A DNA stretch of 64,000 bases, taken from contig JAIOQA010000275.1 of assembly GCA_021413675.1 (NCBI GenBank), positions 27,901 through 91,900 of the forward strand, written 5' to 3'. Under the pieces are notes generated by a model. That model was not told the DNA's origin and searched no databases. It saw only the letters and a program-made list of their open reading frames with translations. A program made the position numbers and the translations under genes. Source of the stretch: Deltaproteobacteria bacterium. Its GTDB lineage: Bacteria; Myxococcota_A; Polyangia; Haliangiales; Haliangiaceae. Of the stretch, positions 22,278-34,219 are shown one piece after another. Positions within the stretch are counted from its first letter, which is position 1. Each line of letters opens with the position of its first letter.

Positions 22278-23453
22278 ATGCGTGACGTCGTCCTCGTCAG
22301 TGCCGCGCGCACCCCGATCGGCAGCTTCCTCGGCGCTCTCGCGCCCATCGCCGCCCCCAAGCTCGGCGCCGTCGCCATCAAGGCCGCGATCGAGCGCGCC
22401 GGCCTCGCGCCCGGCGACATCGGCCTCGCGTACATGGGCTGCGTGCTGCCCGCCGCCGTCGGCCAGGCCCCGGCCCGTCAGGCCGTGCTGTTCGCCGGGC
22501 TGCCCCAGGGCGTGCCCGCCGTCACCGTCAACAAGGTCTGCGGCTCCGGCCTCGAGGCCGTGATCCAGGCGGCCCGCGCGATCGCCGTCGGCGACGCCGA
22601 GATCGCGATCGCCGGCGGCATGGAGTCGATGTCGAACGCGCCGCACGCGATGCGCGGCCTGCGCAACGGCGTGAAGATGGGCCCGCTCGACTCGGTCGAC
22701 ACGATGGTCCACGACGGCCTCTGGGATCCGTACTCCAACCAGCACATGGGCAACTGCGCCGAGCTCTGCGCCAAGGAGCGCAACATCTCGCGCGCCGATC
22801 AGGACGCGTTCGCGGCCGAGAGCTACCGCCGCGCGCTCACCGCGCAGAAGGCCGGCGCGTTCGCCGCAGAGATCGCGCCGGTCGGCGTGCCCGGCAAGGG
22901 TGGCGAGGTCAAGGTCGACACCGACGAGGAGCCCGGCAAGGGCAACATCGAGAAGCTGCCCGGCCTGCGCACCGCGTTCGCCAAGGACGGCACGATCACC
23001 GCCGGCAACGCGTCGTCGATCAACGATGGTGCCGCCGCCGTGGTGCTGATGTCCGCCGACGAGGCCAAGCGCCGCGGCGTGAAGGTGCTCGCCCACCTGC
23101 GCGGCTGGGGCTACCACGCCCAGGCGCCCGAGTGGTTCACGACCGCGCCCGCGGTCGCGATCACCAACGCCGCCAAGAAGGTCGGCTGGGACCCGAAGAA
23201 CGTCGACCTCTGGGAGATCAACGAGGCGTTCTCGGTGGTGTCGATCGCCAACAACCAGCTGCTCGGCCTCGATCCCGCCAGGGTCAACGTGAACGGCGGC
23301 GCGGTCTCGCTCGGTCACCCGATCGGCGCCTCGGGCGCGCGCATCCTGACCACGCTCGTCTACGCGATGGCGGCCCGCGGCGCCAGGACCGGCGGCGCGT
23401 CGCTCTGCATCGGCGGCGGCGAAGGCATCGCGCTGCTCGTGGAGCGCCCGTGA
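22278..23453 (+). CDS. acetyl-CoA C-acetyltransferase (thiolase)
   Basis: 391 residues, normal for a biosynthetic or degradative thiolase. Active-site residues are all visible: nucleophile Cys88 in NKVCGSGLEAV, NEAFSVV, His in GHPIGASGARI and the second Cys in SLCIGGGEG. It reversibly condenses two acetyl-CoA to acetoacetyl-CoA or cleaves beta-ketoacyl-CoA. It is the first gene of an operon encoding the next steps (3-hydroxyacyl-CoA dehydrogenase, enoyl-CoA hydratase, acyl-CoA dehydrogenase), so short-chain fatty acid metabolism of the butyryl/crotonyl-CoA type is the likely context. Start at ATG 22278 gives the canonical N-terminus RDVVLVSAARTPIG. Confidence 0.93.
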   Translation: MRDVVLVSAARTPIGSFLGALAPIAAPKLGAVAIKAAIERAGLAPGDIGLAYMGCVLPAAVGQAPARQAVLFAGLPQGVPAVTVNKVCGSGLEAVIQAARAIAVGDAEIAIAGGMESMSNAPHAMRGLRNGVKMGPLDSVDTMVHDGLWDPYSNQHMGNCAELCAKERNISRADQDAFAAESYRRALTAQKAGAFAAEIAPVGVPGKGGEVKVDTDEEPGKGNIEKLPGLRTAFAKDGTITAGNASSINDGAAAVVLMSADEAKRRGVKVLAHLRGWGYHAQAPEWFTTAPAVAITNAAKKVGWDPKNVDLWEINEAFSVVSIANNQLLGLDPARVNVNGGAVSLGHPIGASGARILTTLVYAMAARGARTGGASLCIGGGEGIALLVERP

Positions 23454-24328
23454 CCGTGGCGACGATCGAGAAGCTCGGCGTCGTCGGCGGCGGCCAGATG
23501 GGGCAGGGCATCGCCCAGGTCGCGGCCCAGGCCGGCCTCGATGTCCTCCTGGTCGACATGACCCGCGCGCTCGCCGACAGCGCGGTCGCCAAGATCGGCA
23601 AGACCCTCGGCCGCCTGGTCGAGAAGGGCAAGCTCGACGCGGCGACCCGCGACGCGGTGGTCGCGCGCATCCACGCCGGCGACGATCACGCCGCGCTGGG
23701 CGATCGCGACATGATCATCGAGGCCGCGCCCGAGAACGAGGCGCTCAAGCTGCAGATGTTCGCGTCGCTGGGCCAGCACGCGCGGCCCGACGCGATCCTC
23801 GCGTCGAACACGTCGTCGATCTCGATCACCAAGCTCGCGGCCGCCTCGGGCCGCCCCGAGCGCGTGATCGGCATGCACTTCATGAACCCCGTCCCGCTGA
23901 TGAAGCTGGTCGAGATCGTGCGCGGCCTGCCGACCTCCGACGCGACGCTGGCGACGACCCTCGAGCTGGCCAAGCGGTTCGGCAAGACCACGATCGCCGC
24001 CCGCGACATCCCGGGCTTCATCGTCAACCGCATGCTGATCCCGCTGCTCAACGAGGCCTGCTACGGCCTCTACGAGGGCCTCGGCACCGCGGCCGACATC
24101 GACACCGGCGTCCGCCTCGGCCTCAACCACCCGATGGGCCCGCTCGAGCTGGCCGACCTCATCGGCCTCGACACCTGCCTGGCGATCGCCAACGTGCTGC
24201 ACTCCGAGCTCGGCGACGACAAGTACCGGCCGTGCCCGCTCCTGCGCCAGTACGTGGCCGCGGGCTGGGTCGGCAAGAAGGCCGGTCGCGGCTTCTACAC
24301 CTACGACGGCCAGGGTCAGCGGACCTGA
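23450..24328 (+). CDS. 3-hydroxybutyryl-CoA dehydrogenase
   Basis: 292 residues from a GTG overlapping the thiolase stop (GTGA). The Rossmann motif is GVVGGGQMGQGIAQVAAQAG. Catalytic landmarks follow: ASNTSSISIT, MHFMNPVPLMKLVEIV (catalytic His and Asn region), PGFIVNRMLIPLLNEA, and the C-terminal domain GLNHPMGPLELADLIGLDT. It interconverts 3-hydroxybutyryl-CoA and acetoacetyl-CoA with NAD(P). The length is that of the short stand-alone enzyme, not a multifunctional beta-oxidation protein. It is translationally coupled to the thiolase. Confidence 0.93.
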   Translation: MTVATIEKLGVVGGGQMGQGIAQVAAQAGLDVLLVDMTRALADSAVAKIGKTLGRLVEKGKLDAATRDAVVARIHAGDDHAALGDRDMIIEAAPENEALKLQMFASLGQHARPDAILASNTSSISITKLAAASGRPERVIGMHFMNPVPLMKLVEIVRGLPTSDATLATTLELAKRFGKTTIAARDIPGFIVNRMLIPLLNEACYGLYEGLGTAADIDTGVRLGLNHPMGPLELADLIGLDTCLAIANVLHSELGDDKYRPCPLLRQYVAAGWVGKKAGRGFYTYDGQGQRT

Positions 24329-24373
24329 GCGCCTGCCGAGTGCTTCGATAACCACGTACGGAAGCGAGTCCAT

Positions 24374-25171
24374 ATGAGCTACTCCAGCCTCGAGACCGTC
24401 CGCGTCACTGTCGAATGCCCGCTCGCGATCGTGACGATCGCCCGCGAGGCCCAGCGCAACGCGCTGTCGTCGAAGGTCATCGCCGAGCTGACCCAGGTCG
24501 CCGGCGAGCTCGAGATCTCCGACGACGTCCGCGTCGTCGCGGTGACCGGCGCGGGCGACAAGGCGTTCGTCGCTGGCGCCGACATCGCCGAGATGGCCGA
24601 GCTCACGCCGCTCCAGGCCCAGGCGTTCGCCGAGATGGGCGGCAACCTGGGCCAGGCGATCGAGGGCTCGCGGCTGCCGTGGATCGCGGCGGTCAACGGC
24701 TTCGCGCTCGGCGGCGGCTGCGAGCTGGCGCTGTGCTGCGACTTCATCTACGCCGCCGACACCGCGAAGCTCGGCCAACCCGAGGTCAAGCTCGGGGTCA
24801 TCCCGGGCTTCGGCGGCACCCAGCGGCTCGCGCGCCGGGTCGGCGTCGCCAAGGCCAAGGAGCTGTGCATGACCGGCGACATGGTGGATGCCGCCACCGC
24901 GCTGCGCATCGGCCTGGTCGATCAGGTCGTGCCCAAGGCCGAGCTCATGGCCACGGTCGCGGCCACCGCCGGGCGCATCGCCGCGAACGGCCCGCTCGCG
25001 GTCGCCGAGGTCAAGCGCCTCATCCACCAGGGCCAGTCGACCAGCCTCGAGGCGTCGATCGCCCTCGAGCAGCGCAGCTTCGGCCTCCTGTTCGCCACCG
25101 CCGATCAGCGCGAAGGCATGGCCGCGTTCCTGTCGAAGCCGCCGCGCGCGGCCGGGTTCAAGGGCCGCTAG
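24374..25171 (+). CDS. enoyl-CoA hydratase
   Basis: 265 residues of the crotonase fold. The oxyanion-hole segments are FVAGADIAEM and NGFALGGGCELALCCDF, and the two catalytic Glu lie in GGGCE and GQPEVKLGVIPGFGG. It hydrates crotonyl-CoA and longer enoyl-CoA to 3-hydroxyacyl-CoA, working between the flanking acyl-CoA dehydrogenase and hydroxyacyl-CoA dehydrogenase. It starts 46 bp after the previous gene with a weak GAAGCGAG-type RBS. Confidence 0.93.
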   Translation: MSYSSLETVRVTVECPLAIVTIAREAQRNALSSKVIAELTQVAGELEISDDVRVVAVTGAGDKAFVAGADIAEMAELTPLQAQAFAEMGGNLGQAIEGSRLPWIAAVNGFALGGGCELALCCDFIYAADTAKLGQPEVKLGVIPGFGGTQRLARRVGVAKAKELCMTGDMVDAATALRIGLVDQVVPKAELMATVAATAGRIAANGPLAVAEVKRLIHQGQSTSLEASIALEQRSFGLLFATADQREGMAAFLSKPPRAAGFKGR

Positions 25172-25219
25172 CTCTCCGCTTCCTCTCTCTCCGACGCCAC
25201 TCTCGCCAAGGACACTGCC

Positions 25220-26368
<1,149 letters not shown>

Positions 26369-26423
26369 TCCCGGCGAACGGGGCACGCTCCACGGGCCGG
26401 GTTCGCCGGCGAGGAGGCAGGCG

Positions 26424-26900
26424 ATGGCGATCACGATGACCACGACCACCCGCAGTCACACGCGCACGCTCTGGTGCGCCGCCGCGCTCGCCGTGATGGC
26501 GGCGTGCGGCGGCCACAAGGCGGCCGCGACCACGCCGTCGGGCGAGGGCGAGGGCGAGGGCGGCGAGACCGCGGGCGAGGACACCGGCGACACCGGCATG
26601 ATCCCGCCCGAGGTCCTCGACGGCATCACCGAGACCCTCGACCGCAAGCGCACGATCGTCGCGCGCTGTCTGTCGGACGCGGTCCTCGCGGGCACCGCAC
26701 CCAAGAACGCGCGCGGCAAGATCGCGCTCGAGTTCGTCGTCGACACGAGCGGCCACGCCAAGAACGTCAAGATCGTGAAGTCGACGGTCAAGTCCGAGGC
26801 CGTCGACCAGTGCGTGGCGGGCAAGGTCTCCGAGATGTCGTTCCCCGAGCCCCCCAAGGACCTGGACTGGTCGTACACCTATGCCTTTGATTCGAACTGA
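26424..26900 (+). CDS. AgmX/PglI-like lipoprotein
   Basis: 158 residues. The signal peptide ends in AVMAAC (lipobox), followed by a Glu/Gly/Thr-rich linker and a small domain with RCLSDAVLAG...GKIALEFVVDTSGHAKNVKIVKST...DQCVAGKVSEMSFPEP. This Cys...Cys pattern and beta-hairpin motif match the TonB-like C-terminal domain of AgmX/PglI-type myxobacterial proteins. It overlaps the next lipoprotein gene by 20 bp. RBS GAGGAGG precedes ATG 26424. Its placement inside an acyl-CoA operon is unexplained. Confidence 0.75.
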   Translation: MAITMTTTTRSHTRTLWCAAALAVMAACGGHKAAATTPSGEGEGEGGETAGEDTGDTGMIPPEVLDGITETLDRKRTIVARCLSDAVLAGTAPKNARGKIALEFVVDTSGHAKNVKIVKSTVKSEAVDQCVAGKVSEMSFPEPPKDLDWSYTYAFDSN

Positions 26901-27645
26901 TCTCCTGATCGCTGGCGTGCTGCTCGCCGCGTGCGGCGGCAAGCAGGCGGCGGCGCCGGTCGCCGTCGCGACCCCGCCCGACGCCCGCGTGATCGACGAG
27001 GACGACGGCGAGGACAGCGACGACGACGGCTTCGAGCTCGCCGGCACCAAGGGCCACCTCGACCCGGCCCAGGTCCAGGCCGCGCTCGCGCCGCACACCG
27101 CGGATCTCGAGCGCTGCTACACCGGCCAGGTCGGCAAGCGCCGCTGGCTCGGCGGCAAGGTCGAGCTCAAGTGGCAGGTCGCCGCCGACGGCGCGATCAC
27201 CGCGGTCCAGGTCGCGACCTCGGACCTCGGCGCGTGGTCGATCGAGAAGTGCCTGCTCGACATCGCCCATAGCCTCGAGCTACCGAAGCCCAAGGGCGGC
27301 GCCGCCGACTTCTCGATCCCGCTCGAGTTCTCGGCCAAGGGCGCGGTCGCGTGGTGGGACGAGGACACCGGCCAGAGCGCGGTGAAGTCGCAGCTCGCCG
27401 CGCTCGACAAGTGCGAGAAGAAGCACCCGGCGCCGCGCGAGGTGGTGGTCACCGCGTACGTCGGCACCCGCGGCATGGTGCAGTCGGTCGGGTTCGCCTC
27501 GAACGCCGACGCGACGCCCGCCGCGGGCGGCGAGCCGATCGGCGCCGACTGGGCCGAGTGCGCCGCCGCCGCGATCACGAGCTGGCAGCTGCCGGATCCG
27601 CGCGGCCAGATCGCCAAGCTCTCGTTCCGCTATCCTGCACCCTGA
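26881..27645 (+). CDS. AgmX/PglI-like lipoprotein with two domain copies
   Basis: 254 residues, starting inside the end of the preceding gene (20-bp overlap, different frame). Signal and lipobox: LIAGVLLAAC. An acidic linker (DEDDGEDSDDDG) is followed by one domain with LERCYTGQVG...GKVELKWQVAADGAITAVQV...EKCLLDIAHSLELP and by a second, weaker copy with LDKCEKKHP...VVTAYVGTRGMVQSVGF...AECAAAAITSWQLP. The duplication and Cys pairs resemble the AgmX-type TonB-like fold. It is probably periplasmic, anchored to a membrane. Two adjacent paralogues suggest a local duplication. Confidence 0.72.
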   Translation: MPLIRTDLLIAGVLLAACGGKQAAAPVAVATPPDARVIDEDDGEDSDDDGFELAGTKGHLDPAQVQAALAPHTADLERCYTGQVGKRRWLGGKVELKWQVAADGAITAVQVATSDLGAWSIEKCLLDIAHSLELPKPKGGAADFSIPLEFSAKGAVAWWDEDTGQSAVKSQLAALDKCEKKHPAPREVVVTAYVGTRGMVQSVGFASNADATPAAGGEPIGADWAECAAAAITSWQLPDPRGQIAKLSFRYPAP

Positions 27646-27666
27646 CCCGCGACCGACCGATCCCTC

Positions 27667-28812
<1,146 letters not shown>

Positions 28813-28824
28813 CGAGGAGCCGTC

Positions 28825-29235
28825 ATGTCTCGCAAGATCCGCATCCTGGTGGCCAAGCCCGGCCTCGACGGTCACGACCGCGGCGCCAAGGTCGTCGCGC
28901 GCGCGCTCGCCGACGCCGGCTACGAGGTGGTCTACACCGGCCTGCATCAGACGCCGGACATGATCGCCGCCGCGGCGCTGCAGGAGGCCGTCGACGCGGT
29001 CGGGCTCTCGATCATGTCGGGCGCGCACATGACGCTGTTCCCGGCGGTGATCGACGCGCTCCGCGCGCGCGGCGCCGGCGACATCTGCGTGTTCGGCGGC
29101 GGCATCATCCCGAAGGACGATCTCGCCAAGCTGCACGAACTCGGGGTCGCGAAGATCTTCACGCCCGGCGCGAGCACGCAGGAGATCGTCGACTGGGTCG
29201 AGGCGGTCCTGCGCCCGCGCCTGGACGCCGCGTGA
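28825..29235 (+). CDS. B12-binding small subunit of an acyl-CoA mutase
   Basis: 136 residues, the exact size of a stand-alone cobalamin-binding subunit. It begins with [25 protein letters not shown], where DGHDRG is the DxHxxG motif whose His coordinates cobalt. [14 protein letters not shown] and [11 protein letters not shown] complete the B12 fold. With a large catalytic subunit it would rearrange methylmalonyl-CoA or a related acyl-CoA. The likely partner is at 34439-36055 on the other strand, not adjacent. The MeaB-type chaperone sits two genes downstream. Confidence 0.92.
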   Translation: MSRKIRILVAKPGLDGHDRGAKVVARALADAGYEVVYTGLHQTPDMIAAAALQEAVDAVGLSIMSGAHMTLFPAVIDALRARGAGDICVFGGGIIPKDDLAKLHELGVAKIFTPGASTQEIVDWVEAVLRPRLDAA

Positions 29236-30431
29236 GGCGCGCCGCGCTCCTCGCCGCCGCGCTCGCCGCGTGCGGGCACCACGCGCCGCCGGTCGCCACC
29301 GGATCCGGATCGGGCTCGAGCGGGCCGTCGCCGCGCGACGAGCTGGTCGGCGATGGCAAGGCCGGGGAGGCCGCGGACGAGGCGATCGCCGAGGAGAAGC
29401 GGCTCGCCGTGATCGAGGGCGCGATGAACGCGCTCGCGCCGGTCGCCAGCCAGTGCTGGGCGGCGGCCGCCGCCGACGACTACCACCTCGCAGGCACGGT
29501 CGAGATGCTGATCGCGTTCGACGATCAGGGCCGGGCCTCGGCGAAGGCCACCAAGGACACCGCCAACGATCCGGTGCTCACCGACTGCCTGACCCGCGTG
29601 CTGACCGCGTACGCGTGGCCGCGCGATCGCATGGCCGGGCAGGCGGTGCAGCTGCCGTTCGCGTTCACCGCGCCGCACGGCCAGAACACGATCGATCGGC
29701 GCCTGGTGCCGAAGGCCGGGCAGGGCGCGCAGCTGCAGGTGCTGCTCGATCAGACCAACAGCGGCGACGCCGCCGCGTCGATGATCGAGGCGGCGATCGA
29801 TCCGGGCAAGGCGCTCGAGCTCGCGACCGCGACCCGCGACGAGGTCTGGGTGTTCCTCGATCCCGCGCAGGTCAGCGGCGCGACCGGCGCGCTGACCAAG
29901 GTCGGCGCGCTCGACCTCGCGTACGTGGCCAAGGGCCGCACCCGCCGCGTGGTCGCGCCCGACGCGGCCGGCGCGCGCGTCGTGATCCTCGCGGTCCCCG
30001 GCGGTGGCGAGGACGCCGCGCGCGGCGGATCGCTGCCCGCGACCGCGCAGGTCGCCTGGCCCAAGGGCGCGAAGGGCCCCGAGATCAAGCTGCGCGCGAA
30101 GGCCACGCGCTACCCGCGCACCGGCGGTGCGACGACGATCCTGCTCGAGAGCGCGGCCGGCAAGCCGGTCGCGGCCTCGGCGGGCTACCTCGAGATCGCC
30201 GCGGGCGCCGCGGTGCCGGAGCACCAGCACGAGCACGAGGCCGAGCTGCTCTACGTGCTGTCGGGCTCGGGCACGATGATCGTCGATGGCGTGACCTTGC
30301 CGGTCGGGCCGACCATGGTCGTCCAGATCCCCGCGGGCGTGCCGCACTCGTTCACCGCCGCCGAGGCGGTCACCGCGCTGCAGTTCTACACGCCGCCCGG
30401 CCCCGAGCAGCGCTTCAAGAAGGCCAAGTGA
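29232..30431 (+). CDS. lipoprotein with AgmX-like region and C-terminal cupin
   Basis: 399 residues from a GTG overlapping the previous stop (GTGA). The lipobox is in AAALAAC. Residues about 70-135 have the spaced Cys pattern of the two lipoproteins at 26424 and 26881. Near residues 310-385 there is a cupin barrel: [26 protein letters not shown], then [10 protein letters not shown], with a metal-binding HxH...E...H set. A lipid-anchored cupin inside a mutase operon is unusual; it might bind a small ligand or metal in the periplasm. Its stop overlaps the MeaB start (TGATG). Confidence 0.8.
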   Translation: MRRAALLAAALAACGHHAPPVATGSGSGSSGPSPRDELVGDGKAGEAADEAIAEEKRLAVIEGAMNALAPVASQCWAAAAADDYHLAGTVEMLIAFDDQGRASAKATKDTANDPVLTDCLTRVLTAYAWPRDRMAGQAVQLPFAFTAPHGQNTIDRRLVPKAGQGAQLQVLLDQTNSGDAAASMIEAAIDPGKALELATATRDEVWVFLDPAQVSGATGALTKVGALDLAYVAKGRTRRVVAPDAAGARVVILAVPGGGEDAARGGSLPATAQVAWPKGAKGPEIKLRAKATRYPRTGGATTILLESAAGKPVAASAGYLEIAAGAAVPEHQHEHEAELLYVLSGSGTMIVDGVTLPVGPTMVVQIPAGVPHSFTAAEAVTALQFYTPPGPEQRFKKAK

Positions 30432-31387
30432 TGTCCGACCTCGAAGGCCTCGTCGCCGCGGTCCGCGCTGGCGAGCAGCGCGCAGGCGCGCGCCTCATGC
30501 GCGACCTCGACGATCGCCAGCCGCGCGCGCTCGAGGCGTTGCGCGCGCTGCACCCGTTCACCGGGCGCGCCTACGTCACCGGCGTCACCGGCAACCCTGG
30601 CGCCGGCAAGTCCACCGTCGTCGACGCGCTGATCGCGCACTACCGCGCCACCGGCGCGCGGGTCGGCGTGGTCTGCGTCGATCCGACCTCGCCGTTCACC
30701 GGCGGCGCGATCCTCGGCGATCGCATCCGCATGCAGCGGCACGCGCTCGATCCGGGCGTGTTCATCCGCAGCCTCGCGACCCGCGGCCATCTCGGGGGCC
30801 TGTCGCGCTCGACCTTCGATGTCGTCGCGGTGCTCGACGCGATGGGCTACGACCGCATCCTGGTCGAGACCGTGGGCGTGGGCCAGGACGAGGTCGAGGT
30901 CATGCGGTCGGCGCACACCACGGTGGTCGTGACCGTGCCCGGCCTCGGCGACGACATCCAGGCGATCAAGGCCGGCATCCTCGAGATCGCCGATGTGCTG
31001 TGCGTCAACAAGAGCGATCGCGAGGGCGCGGATCGCACGGTCCGCGATCTGCTGCACATGCTCGACCTGCGGCCCGACGGCGATCGCAAGGGCGTCGAGA
31101 TCGTGAACACGGTCGCGACCCGCGGGCTGGCCGAGGGCTCGGGCATCGCCGAGCTGGCGGCCGCGATCGAGCGCCACCGCGCGCTCGCCTGGGACGGCGA
31201 GCCGGGCAAGGCGCGGGCGCTGAAGCGGGCCGCGGCCCAGGTCGCGGAGTTGGTGCGGGCGCTGCTCGCGGATCGCGCGGCGGCGGCGCTGGCGGCCGGC
31301 GGCGGCCTCGAGGCGGCGGCGCTCGCCGTGGCCGAACGTCGCCAGGATCCCTACACCACGGCCCAGGCGATCGTCGACGCGATGTAG
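30431..31387 (+). CDS. meaB: MeaB/ArgK-type GTPase, mutase chaperone
   Basis: 318 residues. The G-protein motifs are Walker A GVTGNPGAGKST (residues about 51-62), VDPTSPFTGGAILGDRIRM, DRILVETVGVGQDEVEV and NKSDREGADRT. This is the family that guards methylmalonyl-CoA mutase: it gates cobalamin loading and removes damaged cofactor, using GTP in the cytoplasm. Its co-occurrence with the B12-binding subunit three genes upstream supports the assignment. The start codon overlaps the upstream stop by one base (TGATG). Confidence 0.93.
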   Translation: MSDLEGLVAAVRAGEQRAGARLMRDLDDRQPRALEALRALHPFTGRAYVTGVTGNPGAGKSTVVDALIAHYRATGARVGVVCVDPTSPFTGGAILGDRIRMQRHALDPGVFIRSLATRGHLGGLSRSTFDVVAVLDAMGYDRILVETVGVGQDEVEVMRSAHTTVVVTVPGLGDDIQAIKAGILEIADVLCVNKSDREGADRTVRDLLHMLDLRPDGDRKGVEIVNTVATRGLAEGSGIAELAAAIERHRALAWDGEPGKARALKRAAAQVAELVRALLADRAAAALAAGGGLEAAALAVAERRQDPYTTAQAIVDAM

Positions 31388-31444
31388 CGCGGGTCACGCG
31401 GACTGTCGACGAACGGCGGCCGGACGATGCTACGCTGGCAGGTA

Positions 31445-31463
31445 CTCCGATCGTTCATCGGAG
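31445..31463. repeat. hairpin ahead of the lipoprotein gene at 31488
   Basis: CTCCGAT (31445-31451) and ATCGGAG (31457-31463) form a 7-bp stem with a 5-base loop. It is 57 bp after the meaB stop and 25 bp before the next ATG. Either the end of the acyl-CoA operon transcript or a leader structure of the next gene; no T-tract follows. Confidence 0.45.
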
Positions 31464-31487
31464 CCCTAGCCTGGAGTTGTCCTACTC

Positions 31488-32195
31488 ATGCGTCGATTCG
31501 CCTGGTCTGCGTGCGTCACCGCCGCGCTTGCCCTTTCGGGCTGCGGCCTCATCAGCTCCGACGTCACCAACTTCGATCTGACGCTGCCCGACAAGACCTT
31601 CACGGTCGACACGGCGTCGTGGGGCCTCGGCAACGTCGATGCCTTCACGTCGACGGACTGCTCGGCCAACGCGGGCGTCTGCGCCGCGGCCGCGCAGCAG
31701 GCCTGCAACCAGGGCCAGTGCTTCGGGTCGTGCGACAGCGCGACCCAGACCTGCGATCTGAAGGTCCTGGTGTCACTGTGGCAGCCGGTGGATCTCGTCG
31801 CCGAGAAGCCCGAGCTGCAGACGATCAACAACCAGCCGCTGGTCGGCGTGACGATCGACAAGCTCGAGTACCAGGTCATCGAGAACTCGATGAACGTCGC
31901 GACGCCGCCGATGACGATGTACATCGCGCCGGCGACCGTGATGGCGCCCGGCGATCCGCAGGCGCACGCGATCGCGACGATCCCGGCGGTGCCGGCGGGC
32001 ACGACCCAGGCGCTCATGTCGATCGAGCTGACCGCCGACGGCAAGACCCAGCTCGCGAAGTTCATGGGCGACTACGCCACGCCGTTCAACATCATCGTCG
32101 GCTCGGAGCTCGACGTGAAGCAGGGCGACACGGTGCCGGCCGGCCGGCTCGCCGCGAAGGTTGTCGTGACGGCGCACGCGTCGCTCGGCGGCTGA
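31488..32195 (+). CDS. lipoprotein of unknown function
   Basis: 235 residues. The N-terminus MRRFAWSACVTAALALSGCG is a clear lipoprotein signal (LSGC). The mature part begins with a beta-rich stretch (VTNFDLTLPDKTFTVD), then a short Cys-rich insert (CSANAGVCAAAAQQACNQGQCFGSCDSATQTC) and a longer beta-sandwich-like region to the end. I do not recognise the domain. Similar stand-alone lipoproteins with one Cys cluster are frequent in Myxococcota. RBS TGGAG is visible ahead of the start. Confidence 0.75.
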   Translation: MRRFAWSACVTAALALSGCGLISSDVTNFDLTLPDKTFTVDTASWGLGNVDAFTSTDCSANAGVCAAAAQQACNQGQCFGSCDSATQTCDLKVLVSLWQPVDLVAEKPELQTINNQPLVGVTIDKLEYQVIENSMNVATPPMTMYIAPATVMAPGDPQAHAIATIPAVPAGTTQALMSIELTADGKTQLAKFMGDYATPFNIIVGSELDVKQGDTVPAGRLAAKVVVTAHASLGG

Positions 32196-32525
32196 CGTCT
32201 CGTTCGCGCTGCGCGAGTCTGTCGGAGACAAGCGGCGAGCAGCGCGGGGCGCGGGGCCCCGCCTCGGCGGGACCCCTTCCCACGCTCGCGCTCGCGCGCC
32301 CACCCAACTTCCTTCGCTGCGAGCTCCCGTTGTTCCTCTCCAGCGGGGTGCTCGCACCACCGATCGGGGTGGGGCCCCGAGCTCGCTGCTCGCGCGGGCC
32401 CCTTCCGCCGGGCGCCCCACGCCCCGCCCAGCCGCCTCCCGTGTCCCTCCATCTCCTGCTCAGCCTCCGCTCAGGGTGAGCGGGAGGGTGAGCGGGAGGG
32501 TGAAGGTCAGCTGCAACCGCAGCTG
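32196..32525. other. 330-bp intergenic region with palindromes and repeats, no gene
   Basis: No coding pattern is visible between the lipoprotein and the convergent flavoprotein gene. The region contains several GC-rich palindromic words (GGGGCCCC, CGGGCGCCCC), a 35-bp stretch repeated in inverted form at 45463-45497, and at 32475-32531 GGGTGAGCGGGA units followed by CAGCTGCAACCGCAGCTGC. The latter words recur in the repeat arrays at 43.9-45.4 kb. It looks like a place where genome-wide repeat units accumulate. Confidence 0.65.
32393..32427 (+). repeat. 35-bp repeat, copy A
   Basis: The exact reverse complement of these 35 bases occurs at 45463-45497. The identity stops abruptly at both ends. 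It contains the word CCGCCGGGCGCCCC. Both copies lie in gaps between converging genes. Confidence 0.8.
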
Positions 32526-33761
32526 CTACGACGCCGCGCCCGGCGGCAGCATGCGCACGGCCTCGGGCAGCGCCGCCGCGAGCTCGCGCCGTCGCACGCC
32601 GGCCTTCCGCGCGTGTCGCCACAACGCGCCCCACAGCCGCAGCTTCTGGTCGGCGAGCACCTGGGTTCCGTCCACGCGCGCCGCATACAGCTCCAGCACG
32701 TCGGGATCGTAGAGGACCAGCGACAGCCACGAGCGCCAGCGCGGCGAGCGATACAGGAGCTTGGCGAGCCAGCGATCGAGCGCGAGCTCGCGGCCGACGA
32801 CGGCCTTGCGCAGCGCGCGCCGGTAGCCGCGGAAGCCGACATTCCCCGAGGCCAGCGCGCGCGCGATCGCGTCGCCGGCGATCTGCGCCTGCTCCATCGC
32901 GACGGCGATGCCCTCGCCGGTGAGGCCGTCGATGCCGGCGGCGTCGCCGACGGTGACGAGGCGGGGCGCCGAGACCGGCGTGCGCGGGTGGTAGCCCCAG
33001 ACCGGCCAGCCGAGGTTGTGGCGCGCGGGCAGCTCGATGCCGAGCTCGTCGAGGCGGGTGCGCAGCACGTCGAGCAGGGCCGGCCCGCCGGCGCGGAACG
33101 CCGGGTAGTGCATGATGCCGACGTTGATGCGGTCGCCGGGCGCGGGGAACACCCAGAGGTAGCCGCGCACGCCGCGCGCCATCGGCGTGAAGTCGTAAAG
33201 CATCGGCGCGCCGGCGCCGAGATCGAGCCCGGCCGGGCGCGGCAGCTCGCGCATGAACAGCCGGTGGGGCAGGGCGCGGTCGCCGATCAGGTGCTTGCGC
33301 ACGATCGAGGCCGCGCCGTCGGCGCCGACCACGATCTTCGCCCGCAGCTCGCGGCCGCGGCTGGTGCGCACGGTCACGCCCTCGCGATCGGGCGCGACCG
33401 CGGTCACGCCTTCACCGGTCGTGATCTCGACGCCGCGATCGCGGACCTGCGCGACCAGATCGGCGTCGAACTCGATCCGCCGGATCACGTTGACCGGCCG
33501 CCCGAGGGTGACCGAGCGATCGAACGTGCCGCACCGCACGTGCGCGATCTTCGAGGGCACGAATGGCACCCGCAGCGTGAGGTCGAGCGCAGCGAAGGCC
33601 TCGTCGGCGTGGCCGGTGAGCCCGCCGCCGCACGGCTTGTCGCGCGGAAAGTCGTACCGATCGAGCACGACCACGTCGCGGATGCCGTGCTGGTGCAGCC
33701 GCGCGGCGACCGCAGCGCCGGCCGGACCAGCGCCCGCGATCAGGACATCGTGGAGATGCAC
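32526..33761 (-). CDS. FAD-dependent oxidoreductase, geranylgeranyl-reductase family
   Basis: 411 residues. The FAD-binding start is DVLIAGAGPAGAAVAARL, followed by DKPCGGGLTG (the PxxKxCGG motif of geranylgeranyl reductases), IVVGADGAASIVRK and LVTVGDAAGIDGLTGEGIAVAMEQA. The family reduces isoprenoid chains or acts as a monooxygenase-like flavoprotein on polyprenyl or other lipids. The C-terminal region has amphipathic helices (WLAKLLYRSPRWRSWLSLVLYD) that may touch the membrane. Substrate cannot be assigned here; no carotenoid or chlorophyll genes are nearby. Confidence 0.87.
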   Translation of the reverse strand: MHLHDVLIAGAGPAGAAVAARLHQHGIRDVVVLDRYDFPRDKPCGGGLTGHADEAFAALDLTLRVPFVPSKIAHVRCGTFDRSVTLGRPVNVIRRIEFDADLVAQVRDRGVEITTGEGVTAVAPDREGVTVRTSRGRELRAKIVVGADGAASIVRKHLIGDRALPHRLFMRELPRPAGLDLGAGAPMLYDFTPMARGVRGYLWVFPAPGDRINVGIMHYPAFRAGGPALLDVLRTRLDELGIELPARHNLGWPVWGYHPRTPVSAPRLVTVGDAAGIDGLTGEGIAVAMEQAQIAGDAIARALASGNVGFRGYRRALRKAVVGRELALDRWLAKLLYRSPRWRSWLSLVLYDPDVLELYAARVDGTQVLADQKLRLWGALWRHARKAGVRRRELAAALPEAVRMLPPGAAS

Positions 33762-33820
33762 CGGCGCGTCTTACCCGACCCGCGCGGCGATGTCACCTCG
33801 CCGCGGCCCGCAGCCGATGC

Positions 33821-33848
33821 CGATCGGTCATCGGTGGATGACCGATCG
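33821..33848 (-). terminator. hairpin downstream of the HU/IHF-like gene
   Basis: CGATCGGTCAT (33821-33831) and ATGACCGATCG (33838-33848) make a perfect 11-bp stem with a 6-base loop. It lies 8 bp after the HU stop codon on the minus strand. There is no T-tract, so it may be a 3'-end protecting structure or a weak terminator. Confidence 0.6.
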
Positions 33849-33856
33849 CGTCGGAG

Positions 33857-34219
<363 letters not shown>
